Of a stretch of DNA of 64,000 bases, positions 35,873-44,466 are shown in pieces. The stretch is from Campylobacter lanienae NCTC 13004 (lineage in GTDB: Bacteria; Campylobacterota; Campylobacteria; Campylobacterales; Campylobacteraceae), in the NCBI RefSeq assembly GCF_002139935.1, contig NZ_CP015578.1, positions 124,001 through 188,000 on the forward strand, written 5' to 3'. Position numbers and translations under genes: made by a program. The notes under the pieces were generated by a model that worked only from the letters and a program-made list of their open reading frames with translations, ran no database searches and was not told the DNA's origin. Position 1 is the stretch's first letter. Every line of letters starts with the position of its first letter.

Positions 35873-36412
35873 TTAATTTTGCGTGATAAGCATATCTCGC
35901 TCTGATAAAATCGGATTAGTTGTAGGCCACTCTATGCCTATTCTAGGGTCATTCCAAGCATAAGTAAATTGCTCATCTGCGTCTGTATATTTGCCTATAT
36001 ACGCACATTTGTAATAATAGACCGCACTTTGTGAGCTAACATAATGAGCATTGCCAAAACCAGCTGGGACTAAAATCATCTTTTGATTATCAGCGTCTAT
36101 TATAAACTCTTCATATTGTAAATATGTAGGAGAATCTTCACGGCAATCTACTACTACTTGGTGGATCTGCCCATATACGCAAGTAGCTAATTTGTATGTA
36201 TTTTTATCGCCATGAATGCCACGGATTACATTGTGCTTTGAGTAAATAAATTTATCATGGATAAATCTTAGATTATTTGGAAGGAGTTTATCGATAGCTT
36301 CGCTAGTAAATGCTGACCAAATCTCACCCCTTAAATCCCTAAATTTATTAGGAGTGATGATATAAACGCCTTTTAGTTTTTTAGATTCTTGTATATCAAA
36401 TTCTATCGCCAT
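35873..36412 (-). CDS. GDP-4-keto-6-deoxy-heptose C3/C5 epimerase (RmlC/MlghB-like)
   Basis: A 179-residue RmlC-family cupin, intact, unlike its paralogue at 32990-33549. RGIHGD near 64 gives the catalytic His region; HQVVVDCREDSPTY and VPAGFGNAHYV near 120 form the active-site strands. ATG 36412 is preceded by GTG and by the sequence GGCTGCGTGATGG, also present before the paralogue. It should epimerise a 4-keto heptose at C3 and/or C5. Translation may be coupled to the upstream aminotransferase-fold gene when its tract is G8. Confidence 0.88.
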   Translation of the reverse strand: MAIEFDIQESKKLKGVYIITPNKFRDLRGEIWSAFTSEAIDKLLPNNLRFIHDKFIYSKHNVIRGIHGDKNTYKLATCVYGQIHQVVVDCREDSPTYLQYEEFIIDADNQKMILVPAGFGNAHYVSSQSAVYYYKCAYIGKYTDADEQFTYAWNDPRIGIEWPTTNPILSERDMLITQN

Positions 36413-36460
36413 CACGCAGCCTTTAGCTCGCTAAGATAAGCGATAGAAATTTGAAATTTA

Positions 36461-37639
36461 TTATTTAGAGGTCTGCCCCCCCCCTATAACGCTATTTAGC
36501 AAATTGATTTGATTGCTAATATCTATTTGGTGATTGCCTACGAAAAAGCCATTTTCTTGTAGATATTTTGCGTTTTTTAATTCGCCAAAAATTTCGTAAT
36601 CAAAATATTTGATAACCTCATTTTGAGTAAAATCACCAGTAGCAATAGGGCGATACTCTATATTATTAGCTTCTAAAAGTTTGATAATATCAGCTCTTTT
36701 TAATTTTGAGTTAGGTTTTATAATGAGTGAAAATCCAAACCACGAGCTAGAGCCAATTTCTTGTTGTATGATAAAATCAGGATGATTATCAAAATATTGT
36801 TTAAAGAGCTTGGCATTTTCTCTTCTATGTTTTAAGAAATTTGGAAGTTTTTTTAGCTGTTCTATACCAATTGCCCCACTCATTTCAACAGGGCGGACAT
36901 TGTATCCAGGCAATACAAATCTAAACGATTCACTAAACCAATCATCGCTTTTTGGTGCTACTAGATTATCTTTTGGCAAATTTCTAGTCCAGCCATGTGC
37001 CCTAAGACATAATAAAATGTGATAAAGCTCTTCATCATCAGTAACGACAAAACCGCCCTCCATAGTAGCCATATGGTGAGAGTAAAATGTAGAAAATGTC
37101 CCCATAATACCAAATGTTCCGGCTTGTTTGCCTTTATATTCGGCACCCATTGACTCGCAATTATCTTCTAATAAAATTATATTTTTATCACAAATCATAG
37201 CTTTAATAGCGTCAAAATCATTTGGATTTCCGAGTAAATTTACACACATTATCATCTTTGTTTTATCGCTTATAGCGTTTTTTAACGCTTCTAAATCATA
37301 ATTTAGTGTATGTAAATCTACATCAACAAATTTGAGTTTAAGGCCATATTGATGAAGTGGGTAATATGTAGTGCTCCAAGATACGGCTGGGACGATTACT
37401 TCATCGCCTCTTTTTAGTTTATTATTTTTGGTATAAAATAATGCTGCAGTTGCGATTAAATTCGCTGTCGAGCCTGAGCTTGTCATAACGGCGTATTTTG
37501 ATCCGACAAATTTAGCGAAATCTTTTTCAAATTCGGCTACTTTCTTGCCCATTGTAAAGATATCGCTTTTGATAACTTCATTAATGGCGTTTAACTCTTT
37601 TTCATCCCAAGTTGATGATGCTAAAGAATATCCTTGCAT
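36461..37639 (-). CDS. PLP enzyme of the ColD type: predicted GDP-4-keto-6-deoxy sugar 3-dehydratase
   Basis: A 392-residue DegT/DnrJ/EryC1/StrS family protein. Aminotransferases of this family carry a PLP-binding Lys, but here the motif is FYSHHMATMEGG with His188, as in E. coli ColD, which removes the C3 hydroxyl of GDP-4-keto-6-deoxy-mannose. LLEDNCESMGAEYKGK near 155 holds the PLP-contacting Asp/Glu. In a heptose operon I predict 3-deoxygenation giving a GDP-3,6-dideoxy-heptose. G9 at 36476-36484 gives the tail GGGQTSK; at G8 the tail would extend to a TGA overlapping the epimerase start. Confidence 0.85.
   Translation of the reverse strand: MQGYSLASSTWDEKELNAINEVIKSDIFTMGKKVAEFEKDFAKFVGSKYAVMTSSGSTANLIATAALFYTKNNKLKRGDEVIVPAVSWSTTYYPLHQYGLKLKFVDVDLHTLNYDLEALKNAISDKTKMIMCVNLLGNPNDFDAIKAMICDKNIILLEDNCESMGAEYKGKQAGTFGIMGTFSTFYSHHMATMEGGFVVTDDEELYHILLCLRAHGWTRNLPKDNLVAPKSDDWFSESFRFVLPGYNVRPVEMSGAIGIEQLKKLPNFLKHRRENAKLFKQYFDNHPDFIIQQEIGSSSWFGFSLIIKPNSKLKRADIIKLLEANNIEYRPIATGDFTQNEVIKYFDYEIFGELKNAKYLQENGFFVGNHQIDISNQINLLNSVIGGGQTSK
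36476..36484 (-). repeat. Phase-variation G9 tract at the 3' end of the ColD-like gene
   Basis: Nine C residues on the plus strand. G9 stops 4 codons on; G10 stops within 4; G8 reads 20 more codons to GCGTGATGG, the start of the epimerase. Confidence 0.92.
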
Positions 37640-37709
37640 AAAAACTCCTTATAAAAATTAAAAGCTAAATTATATAAAATATTACTTAAAACTAACAAAT
37701 AAATTTAAA

Positions 37710-38383
37710 TTAAAACCTATAACTCACGCCAAGATATGCTCCCATATCAAGCTGTTTTAGTCTAAATGGCTTATCTTCTATCTTATAGGTTGTGCCACCA
37801 TAATCAAAGCTTATATCCAAATCTTTACTTTTATACATTGTACGCATAATTTTTGCACCAAATTCTATATCCCATCTATCATCCATTTCATACAAAGCAC
37901 CTAATTTTGCTCCATAGCTAAATATCCATCAAGATAGCTAGGGATTGCTGGGGCTATATCTTGTATTAAGCTATTTTCTACATCAAATTTACCCAAGGCG
38001 TATCCCGCAAATACGCCTATATCGGCTCTTAAATTTTGCCGTATTAGTGGAGTGTAGTCATATCCTAATAAAAATCTATGAGAAGTAAATTCATATTTTT
38101 CCCACTCATTTGCTATAACTACGCCAGCTAGTTCGATATCATAGCTTCTACTACCACTTGATTTGCCACCATATTCATATGATAGATAGTATCTGTGCGT
38201 ATTGTTTATTTGATAGCCAAATTTAGGGGATAATAAGAGATTATTATCTGATATTAAATCATAATTATCTTCATCGACCAAGCTATGATTTAAGCCACCA
38301 CTAAATCCGATAAAATACCCATCAGCCAGAGCAAATGTAGCACTTAAAGATAGCATAAGAATTGTAGATTTGAATTTAAACAT
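37710..38383 (-). pseudogene. Small outer-membrane beta-barrel protein broken by a one-base deletion
   Basis: The first frame (37901-38383) has a signal peptide ending ALA, and alternating beta-strand patterns such as FIGFSGGLNHS and HRFLLGYDYTP. It stops after YLAMEQN. One extra base near 37920 would continue it as YGAKLGALYEMDDRWDIEFGAK to LGVSYRF, a classic barrel end with terminal Phe, at 37710. Total about 223 residues, typical of Campylobacter OMP-like proteins. It separates the heptose operon from kpsC and is transcribed away from it. Confidence 0.8.
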
Positions 38384-38517
38384 ATTTATCCATTCATTTT
38401 TGATTAAGGGATTATAATGGCACTTTTATAAAATAAGGCTGAATTTGGTCAGCAATCTAGCCAATTTGGATATATTTTGTATTAAATTTATTTATATCTA
38501 TTTTATTTTTTATTAGG

Positions 38518-38523
38518 TATAAT
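38518..38523 (+). promoter_or_regulatory. -10 element for the kpsCSMTE operon
   Basis: TATAAT preceded by TTAGG and a long T-rich stretch, 31 bases before ATG 38554 of kpsC. Confidence 0.65.
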
Positions 38524-38553
38524 TGCCAAATTTATATAATAATTAGGTTTGGT

Positions 38554-40623
38554 ATGAAATTTGATGGCTATAGTAGTTCTAAAAAATTGATAAAAAATGT
38601 AATCCGCTTGTATAAAATTAAAAAATATTTTAAATTTACATCCATAGACAAAAATAGCAAATTTTATGGTTGGGGACGCAAAAGATCAGGTCAAAATGCT
38701 ATTGATTTATCCGCCAAATTTGATGGGGAGTTTCGGCTTTTAGAAGATGGATTTATCCGCTCGGTTGGGCTTGGGATTGATGGTGCGAAGGCGTTTAGCA
38801 TAGTTGAAGATGATATCGGGATTTACTATGATGCCACTAGGCCAAGCAGGCTAGAAGAGATTTTGGCAAATTATAAATTTAGCGATGAGATTTTACAAGA
38901 GGCTAGGTGGTGTATGGATTTTATCACCACGCACAATATCTCAAAATACAATAACGCCCCAGATATCACACAAGAATTAATAGAAAAATATGAGCTAAAT
39001 AAAGGCAAAAATATCCTCATAATAGCCCAAACTAGCGGTGATGCGTCGCTGATTTATGGTCTTGGGGATAGGGTTAGTAGCGGTGAGATGATAAGGGCTG
39101 CTATAGATGAAAATATCGGTGCTAATATACTTTTAAAGATTCATCCTGACGCACTAAATGGCAAGAAAAAATCTGATATAGATATATCAAATTTGCCCCC
39201 ACAAATCAAAATCATCACTCAAGATATAAATCCAATTTCGCTATTAAAGCATATAGATAAGGTATATACCAAAAGCTCTGGCATGGGCTTTGAGGCCTTG
39301 ATGTGTGGGTGTAAATGCGTCTGTTTTGGAGTGCCATTTTACGCTGGTTGGGGGCTAAGTGATGATAGGGTAAAAGCTCCAAGTAGGCGAAATAGAAAGC
39401 TAAGTATAGAGCAGCTCTTTGCTGGGGCATATATGATTTATGCTAAATATATTGATCCATATAAAGGCGATAAAACTACCCTAAACAGCCTTTTGCCACA
39501 GATAAATATCATAAAAAATTCTAAATTAAATATGGATAATAATAAAAAATTTTTATTTGGATTTTCTATTTGGAAGCGGAAATTTATGGTGCCATTTTTG
39601 GGTGGAAATTTAAATTTCATAAGCACATTTAGCAAAGATCCACTTCTTTTAGCATTAAAAAAGGGATTAAATCCTAGCTCATTAGTCTATATCTGGGGCA
39701 AAAAAGAGTATCCAAAACTACAGAAATGGTGCGATGAAAATGGCGTGAGTATAATAAGGGTGGAAGATGGCTTTATCCGCTCCATTGGGCTAGGAAGCGA
39801 TCTTACTAGGCCGTATTCTTTGGTTTTTGATGATGTTGGGATATATTTTGATACCACAAAACCAAGCAGATTAGAAAATATATTAAATTATCATAAATTC
39901 AGCGCTTATGAGTTAGAAGAGGCAATAAAATTAAAACAAAATTTAATAAATAGCAAAATTTCAAAATATAATGATGATAAAGATGGTATAATTACCCCTA
40001 AAAATAGCAAAAAAATAGCCTTAGTTATTGGTCAAGTCGAAGATGACGCTAGTGTAAAAATCGGCGCTGATGGGATGAAAAATATCGAGCTAATCAAACA
40101 AGCTAGATTAAGCTCTCCTAAAGCTCATATCATCTACAAGCCTCATCCTGATGTGCTAAGTGGCAATAGAATAGGCCAAGTAGATGAGAGCGAAGCGCTA
40201 AAATATTGCGATGAGATTGTAACTGGGGTGAGTATGCCTGTGCTACTTGATATAGCTGATGAGATTCACACAATGACCTCTACAAGTGGCTTAGAGGCTA
40301 TATTGCGTGGTAAAAGGGTTATTTGCTATGGTAGGCCGTTTTGGGCTGGATGGGGGCTGAGCGATGATAAAAAGCAACTTCTAAGGCGTTGTAGAAATTT
40401 AAATATAGATGAATTAATTGCTGGAGCCTATATAATCTATCCTAGATATATCCATCCGGTGAGTTTAGAGCCTTGTGGGGCTAGTGATTTGGTTTTGGCT
40501 TTACAAGAGCAAAAGCAAGAGCTTCAAAAGCCGATAAATGCGTTTTTACATAAGGTCTGGTCACTATATGCTAGAATAGGGCAGAAAATTTTATATGTAG
40601 TTTTATTTGTGATAAAAAGATGA
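38554..40623 (+). CDS. kpsC: Capsule beta-Kdo transferase KpsC (duplicated domains)
   Basis: A 689-residue cytoplasmic enzyme with two homologous halves. Each has YGWGRK/YIWGKK, a LEDGFIRSVGLG/VEDGFIRSIGLG stretch (near 63 and 405) and a CFGVPFYAGWGLSDD / CYGRPFWAGWGLSDD stretch (near 255 and 590). KpsC adds alternating beta-Kdo residues to the phosphatidylglycerol-based capsule anchor, the two halves forming different linkages. Its last bases overlap kpsS (ATGA). Full length, intact. Confidence 0.96.
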   Translation: MKFDGYSSSKKLIKNVIRLYKIKKYFKFTSIDKNSKFYGWGRKRSGQNAIDLSAKFDGEFRLLEDGFIRSVGLGIDGAKAFSIVEDDIGIYYDATRPSRLEEILANYKFSDEILQEARWCMDFITTHNISKYNNAPDITQELIEKYELNKGKNILIIAQTSGDASLIYGLGDRVSSGEMIRAAIDENIGANILLKIHPDALNGKKKSDIDISNLPPQIKIITQDINPISLLKHIDKVYTKSSGMGFEALMCGCKCVCFGVPFYAGWGLSDDRVKAPSRRNRKLSIEQLFAGAYMIYAKYIDPYKGDKTTLNSLLPQINIIKNSKLNMDNNKKFLFGFSIWKRKFMVPFLGGNLNFISTFSKDPLLLALKKGLNPSSLVYIWGKKEYPKLQKWCDENGVSIIRVEDGFIRSIGLGSDLTRPYSLVFDDVGIYFDTTKPSRLENILNYHKFSAYELEEAIKLKQNLINSKISKYNDDKDGIITPKNSKKIALVIGQVEDDASVKIGADGMKNIELIKQARLSSPKAHIIYKPHPDVLSGNRIGQVDESEALKYCDEIVTGVSMPVLLDIADEIHTMTSTSGLEAILRGKRVICYGRPFWAGWGLSDDKKQLLRRCRNLNIDELIAGAYIIYPRYIHPVSLEPCGASDLVLALQEQKQELQKPINAFLHKVWSLYARIGQKILYVVLFVIKR

Positions 40624-41816
40624 GATTAGAAGAGAGAATTACAGCTATTAAAGGCAAAAATGTCTTGCTTTTACAAGGCCCTATGGGGGATTTTTTTAAT
40701 AAGCTTGATAAGATTTGTACCAAAAAGGGCGCTTTTGTAACTAGAATTGGATTTAATGCTGGCGATGCCTATTTTTCTAAAAGTAAAAATTATATCGCAT
40801 ATAAAGCCAAGCCAAAGCAGTGGCCTAAATTTATAAATAAATTTTATCAAGATAATAATATTGATATTGTCTTTTTATTTGGGGATTGTAGATTTTATCA
40901 CAAAATGGCTATTAAGATAGCTAGGAATTTGGGGATTAGTGTTTATGTCTTTGAAGAGGGGTATTTGCGGCCTGGATTTATCACAATGGAGTCTTATGGG
41001 GTCAATAACCACTCTAAAATGCCTAGAGATAGGGAATTTTATGATGCTTACAAGCCACTAACCAAGCCATTTTCAGCTAAATCCACCTCTACTTATGCCT
41101 TGATGGCGTGGTGGGCGGTGCAGTATTATCTAATAGCAAATATATTCTATTTTTTATATCCTAACTATATTCATCATCGTGATTTTTCGCCTATTAGAGA
41201 GGGATTTTATGGGATTCGCAATCTTTTTAGAAAGATTAAATATAAATTTAGCGAAAAAAATTTAAATGAGCGTTTAGATGGGGAGTTAAGTGGGAGATAC
41301 TATTTTGTAGCACTTCAAACTCATGATGATTTTCAGGTTAGAACTCACTCTAGATTTAAGACTATGGAGAGCTTTATTGAGTATATTATCTCATCATTTT
41401 CTAAGAATGCGCCTAAGGATATGATTTTGATCTTTAAGCATCATCCAATGGATAGAGGCAAGAAAAATTATAGCTCATATATTAGCTATTTAGCTCAAAT
41501 TTATAAGGTTGAAGGGCGTGTGATGGCTGTATTTGATGCTCATTTGCCTACGATAATCAAAAACTCAAAAGCTGTAATTTTAATCAATAGCACCGTTGGG
41601 CTAAACGCCTTAAGCTACTCTAAGCCTGTAATTTGCCTTGGAAAATCTATGTATGATATCAAAGGCCTTACAACAAAAGATATAAATTTAGATAAATTTT
41701 GGACTATTCAATCTAGAGTTGATAGTGAGCTTTATGCCAAATTTAGGGCATATTTGGTGGATAATACACAGATAATTGGGAGCTATTATCTAAAAGATGG
41801 GGTGGAATTTAAATAG
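40620..41816 (+). CDS. kpsS: Capsule Kdo transferase KpsS
   Basis: A 398-residue KpsS protein, which places the first beta-Kdo on the lyso-phosphatidylglycerol anchor. LLQGPMGDFFNKL opens the protein, FEEGYLRPGFITMES near 110 and FKHHPMDRG near 277 are conserved family stretches. Overlaps kpsC by 4 bases. Soluble, at the inner membrane with KpsC and the transporter. Confidence 0.95.
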   Translation: MRLEERITAIKGKNVLLLQGPMGDFFNKLDKICTKKGAFVTRIGFNAGDAYFSKSKNYIAYKAKPKQWPKFINKFYQDNNIDIVFLFGDCRFYHKMAIKIARNLGISVYVFEEGYLRPGFITMESYGVNNHSKMPRDREFYDAYKPLTKPFSAKSTSTYALMAWWAVQYYLIANIFYFLYPNYIHHRDFSPIREGFYGIRNLFRKIKYKFSEKNLNERLDGELSGRYYFVALQTHDDFQVRTHSRFKTMESFIEYIISSFSKNAPKDMILIFKHHPMDRGKKNYSSYISYLAQIYKVEGRVMAVFDAHLPTIIKNSKAVILINSTVGLNALSYSKPVICLGKSMYDIKGLTTKDINLDKFWTIQSRVDSELYAKFRAYLVDNTQIIGSYYLKDGVEFK

Positions 41817-41846
41817 TTTTTGGGCCGATTTGTAGCCTTATTTTGT

Positions 41847-41852
41847 TATAAT
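41847..41852 (+). promoter_or_regulatory. Possible internal promoter before kpsM
   Basis: TTTTGTTATAAT, 28 bases before GTG 41880. It lies between kpsS and kpsM and could drive the transporter genes separately. Confidence 0.45.
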
Positions 41853-41879
41853 TTATCAAACAATTTTGCGGAGGATATA

Positions 41880-42662
41880 GTGCTAAATGTCATAAGGGCG
41901 CTATTTTTTAGAGAGCTAAAAACTAGATTTGGCAAAAATAGGCATCTAGGTTACTTCTGGGTAGTTGGTGAGCCACTGATGCAAATCCTTGTGATCACTA
42001 CTTTAGTAACCTTGATCCGTGAGTATATTACGAATTTATCTGTGCCTGGTGGGACGCCTATTTTTATGTTTTTGGCTTGTGGGATAATTCCGTTTTTTAT
42101 GTTTAGAAATATCGTTACGCAGCTTATGGGTGGGATAGCTGGGAATTTAACTCTGTTTTTTTATAAGCCGGTTAGACCAATTCATGTATTTTTAGCTAGA
42201 ACTTTGCTTGAGTTTTATATGTACTCTTTGATATTTTTTTGTGTGATGGTTTTAGCAGGATGGATAATGGGCTATGATGTGGTGCCTAGGGATTTTTTGG
42301 CTATGACTTTTAGCTTTTGTCTGATGGTACTATCTGGATTTAGCCTTGGTGTGATATTTGCGATTATTACGCATTTTATGGAGCCACTTAAGATTGTTTT
42401 GACATATTTTACAACTGGTTTGTATATACTATCTTGCGTGATTTTCCCTATTTGGATAATTCCATCTAATATATTAAAATATATGCTTTATAACCCTATG
42501 CTTCATATTTGCGAGAGTATAAAATATTATTATTTTGATGGATATCCGCTAGCTGATGGTGTGAATTTGGCTTATCCATTGGTTTTTAATATAGTGCTAT
42601 TATTCATAGGATTTTGGTTTTACTATTATAAAAGAAGAGAACTTGTAGCGAGCAGACCATGA
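41880..42662 (+). CDS. kpsM: Capsule ABC transporter permease KpsM
   Basis: A 260-residue ABC-2 type permease with about six membrane segments. GTG 41880, 5 bases after GGAGG (41870-41874), gives the family's usual start VLNVIRALFFRELKTRFG and length; the longer TTG frame from 41820 has no ribosome site. KpsM with KpsT exports the finished lipid-linked capsule across the inner membrane. Overlaps kpsT by 4 bases. Confidence 0.93.
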   Translation: MLNVIRALFFRELKTRFGKNRHLGYFWVVGEPLMQILVITTLVTLIREYITNLSVPGGTPIFMFLACGIIPFFMFRNIVTQLMGGIAGNLTLFFYKPVRPIHVFLARTLLEFYMYSLIFFCVMVLAGWIMGYDVVPRDFLAMTFSFCLMVLSGFSLGVIFAIITHFMEPLKIVLTYFTTGLYILSCVIFPIWIIPSNILKYMLYNPMLHICESIKYYYFDGYPLADGVNLAYPLVFNIVLLFIGFWFYYYKRRELVASRP

Positions 42663-43324
42663 TAAAATTAGACAATTTGACCAAATTTTACCCACTAAGC
42701 AATGGTGATAAGCACTTTGTCTTTCGTGAATTTACCTTCACATTTCCTGATGATTGTAGTATTGGCCTAATCGGTAGAAATGGCGCTGGTAAATCCACTC
42801 TTATGCGACTTTTGAGCGGAGCTGATATTCCAAATGCCGGTAGAGTCATCACGGATAAGAAAATCTCATGGCCTGTTGGCCTAGCTGGTGGATTCCAACA
42901 CGCACTTTCAGCTAGGGATAATGTGAAGTTTGTAGCTAGAGTTTATGGATATAGGGGCGAGGCCTTAGAAGAGAAGGTGCGTTATATTGAGGAATTTGCC
43001 GAGATTGGTAAATACTTTGATGAACCGATGAATACCTACTCTTCTGGTATGAGATCTAGAATTGGATTTGGGCTTAGTATGGCTTTTGACTTTGATTATT
43101 ATTTGATAGATGAGGCTGGGGCTGTGGGCGATGCGAAATTTAAACAAAAAAGCGACGCTATTTATAAAGAAAAATTAAGCAATTCTAAAGTAATAATGGT
43201 CTCTCACAATATGAGCGAGATAGAGCAGTGGTGCGATAAGGTGATATTGGTCAATTATGGTACGGCGACAGTTTATGACGATGTCAAAGAGGGAATTGAA
43301 ATGTATAAAAGGATATGCAGTTGA
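42659..43324 (+). CDS. kpsT: Capsule ABC transporter ATPase KpsT
   Basis: A 221-residue ABC ATPase. Walker A is GRNGAGKST at 39-47, the signature YSSGMRSR near 133, Walker B YYLIDEAGAVGD near 148 and the switch His in VSHNMSE. Short, lacking the extra carbohydrate-binding domain of O-antigen exporters, as expected for KpsT. Energises KpsM. Confidence 0.96.
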   Translation: MIKLDNLTKFYPLSNGDKHFVFREFTFTFPDDCSIGLIGRNGAGKSTLMRLLSGADIPNAGRVITDKKISWPVGLAGGFQHALSARDNVKFVARVYGYRGEALEEKVRYIEEFAEIGKYFDEPMNTYSSGMRSRIGFGLSMAFDFDYYLIDEAGAVGDAKFKQKSDAIYKEKLSNSKVIMVSHNMSEIEQWCDKVILVNYGTATVYDDVKEGIEMYKRICS

Positions 43325-44463
43325 ATAAAAGAGCTATGATTTTAAGATCTATTAAGGATCTAAAACAACACAAAGAGCGTCTAAATAGACTTGATAGTTT
43401 TAAAACTGTTATTTGTATAATGATTGTGGTGATATTTTATTATACCTTTATCGCTGCTGATAGATATGTTAGTAATGTCTCTCTAAGCGTTAAATCCACA
43501 GATGGTAGCTCACCAATATCTTTAAGCGGAATAGAGAGTTTAGTAGGGGTAGCATCTAGCTCAACTGAAGATATCAAGCTTTTACAAGAGTATATAAAAT
43601 CCTTTGATATGCTCCAAAAACTTGATGAAAAGATAAATTTAAGATCGCTTTATGAAAAGCAAAAAATAGATCTATTTTTCCGTATCTACCCATCAACTAG
43701 CAAAGAGAGTTATCTAAAATATTATAGAGATAGAATTCATATATTATTTGATGATGCAACAGGGCTTTTAAATGTCGCTGTAGAGAGCTTTAGCCCTGAA
43801 GATGCTCGCAATATCTCGGCCGCTATTTTAGAAGAGTGTGAGAGATTTATAAATGAAATTTCGCACAATATCGCTAGAGAGCAGCTAAGGTTTGCCCAAG
43901 GTGAGCTAGAGAGTGCTAAACAAAAATATAAAGATGCCAAAAATGAGCTTTTGGCTTTTCAAAATGAGTATGGGGTATTTGACCCTCAAAGCCTAGCTAA
44001 AACCAAGGCTGGATTTATCACCGAAATAGAGCTTCAAATATCCAAAAAAGAGACCGAATTAAACACTATGAGAAGTTATCTCAATGACAATGCGCCTGAA
44101 ATTGTAGCGTTAAAAGCCGAATTAAGAGCGCATAAAGAGCAGTTAGAAAAAGAAAGACGCAAGGTAGCATCCAATGCTTCTCAAGATAAATTAAATGATG
44201 TTGTAGCGCAATTTGAGGCTTTGTATCTGAATTTAAGCTTTGCTGAGGATGTATATAAGACAGCTATCACAGCTGTTGAAACAACTAGAATTGAGATCGG
44301 TAGAAAGGCTAAGCAAGTAGTAGTGATCCAAAGCCCATATGTACCAGATAGCGCTGCATATCCAAATAAAATGTATAATATCATCACAATTTTTGTGATT
44401 TTGACGCTGATATTTGGGGTTGTAAGGCTAGTTCGTGCTATCATCGATGAGCATAGATATTAA
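43321..44463 (+). CDS. kpsE: Capsule export inner-membrane protein KpsE
   Basis: A 380-residue polysaccharide co-polymerase-like protein with a membrane span near residues 25-45 and another near 353-372, and a long periplasmic coiled coil between (about 175-310, rich in Glu/Lys/Leu). It links KpsMT to KpsD. TTG 43321 is preferred, 7 bases after AAAAGGA; an ATG at 43315 is too close to that site. Overlaps kpsT. Confidence 0.92.
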   Translation: MNKRAMILRSIKDLKQHKERLNRLDSFKTVICIMIVVIFYYTFIAADRYVSNVSLSVKSTDGSSPISLSGIESLVGVASSSTEDIKLLQEYIKSFDMLQKLDEKINLRSLYEKQKIDLFFRIYPSTSKESYLKYYRDRIHILFDDATGLLNVAVESFSPEDARNISAAILEECERFINEISHNIAREQLRFAQGELESAKQKYKDAKNELLAFQNEYGVFDPQSLAKTKAGFITEIELQISKKETELNTMRSYLNDNAPEIVALKAELRAHKEQLEKERRKVASNASQDKLNDVVAQFEALYLNLSFAEDVYKTAITAVETTRIEIGRKAKQVVVIQSPYVPDSAAYPNKMYNIITIFVILTLIFGVVRLVRAIIDEHRY

Positions 44464-44466
44464 TCT

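Noticed and set aside
36461..37639. Annotating the DegT-family protein as an aminotransferase
   Set aside because: The PLP-binding Lys is replaced by His188 in the ColD-type motif, so transamination of a sugar is unlikely.
41820..41879. Extended N-terminus for kpsM from TTG 41820
   Set aside because: No ribosome site at 41820, while GGAGG lies just before GTG 41880, which also gives the usual KpsM start and length.
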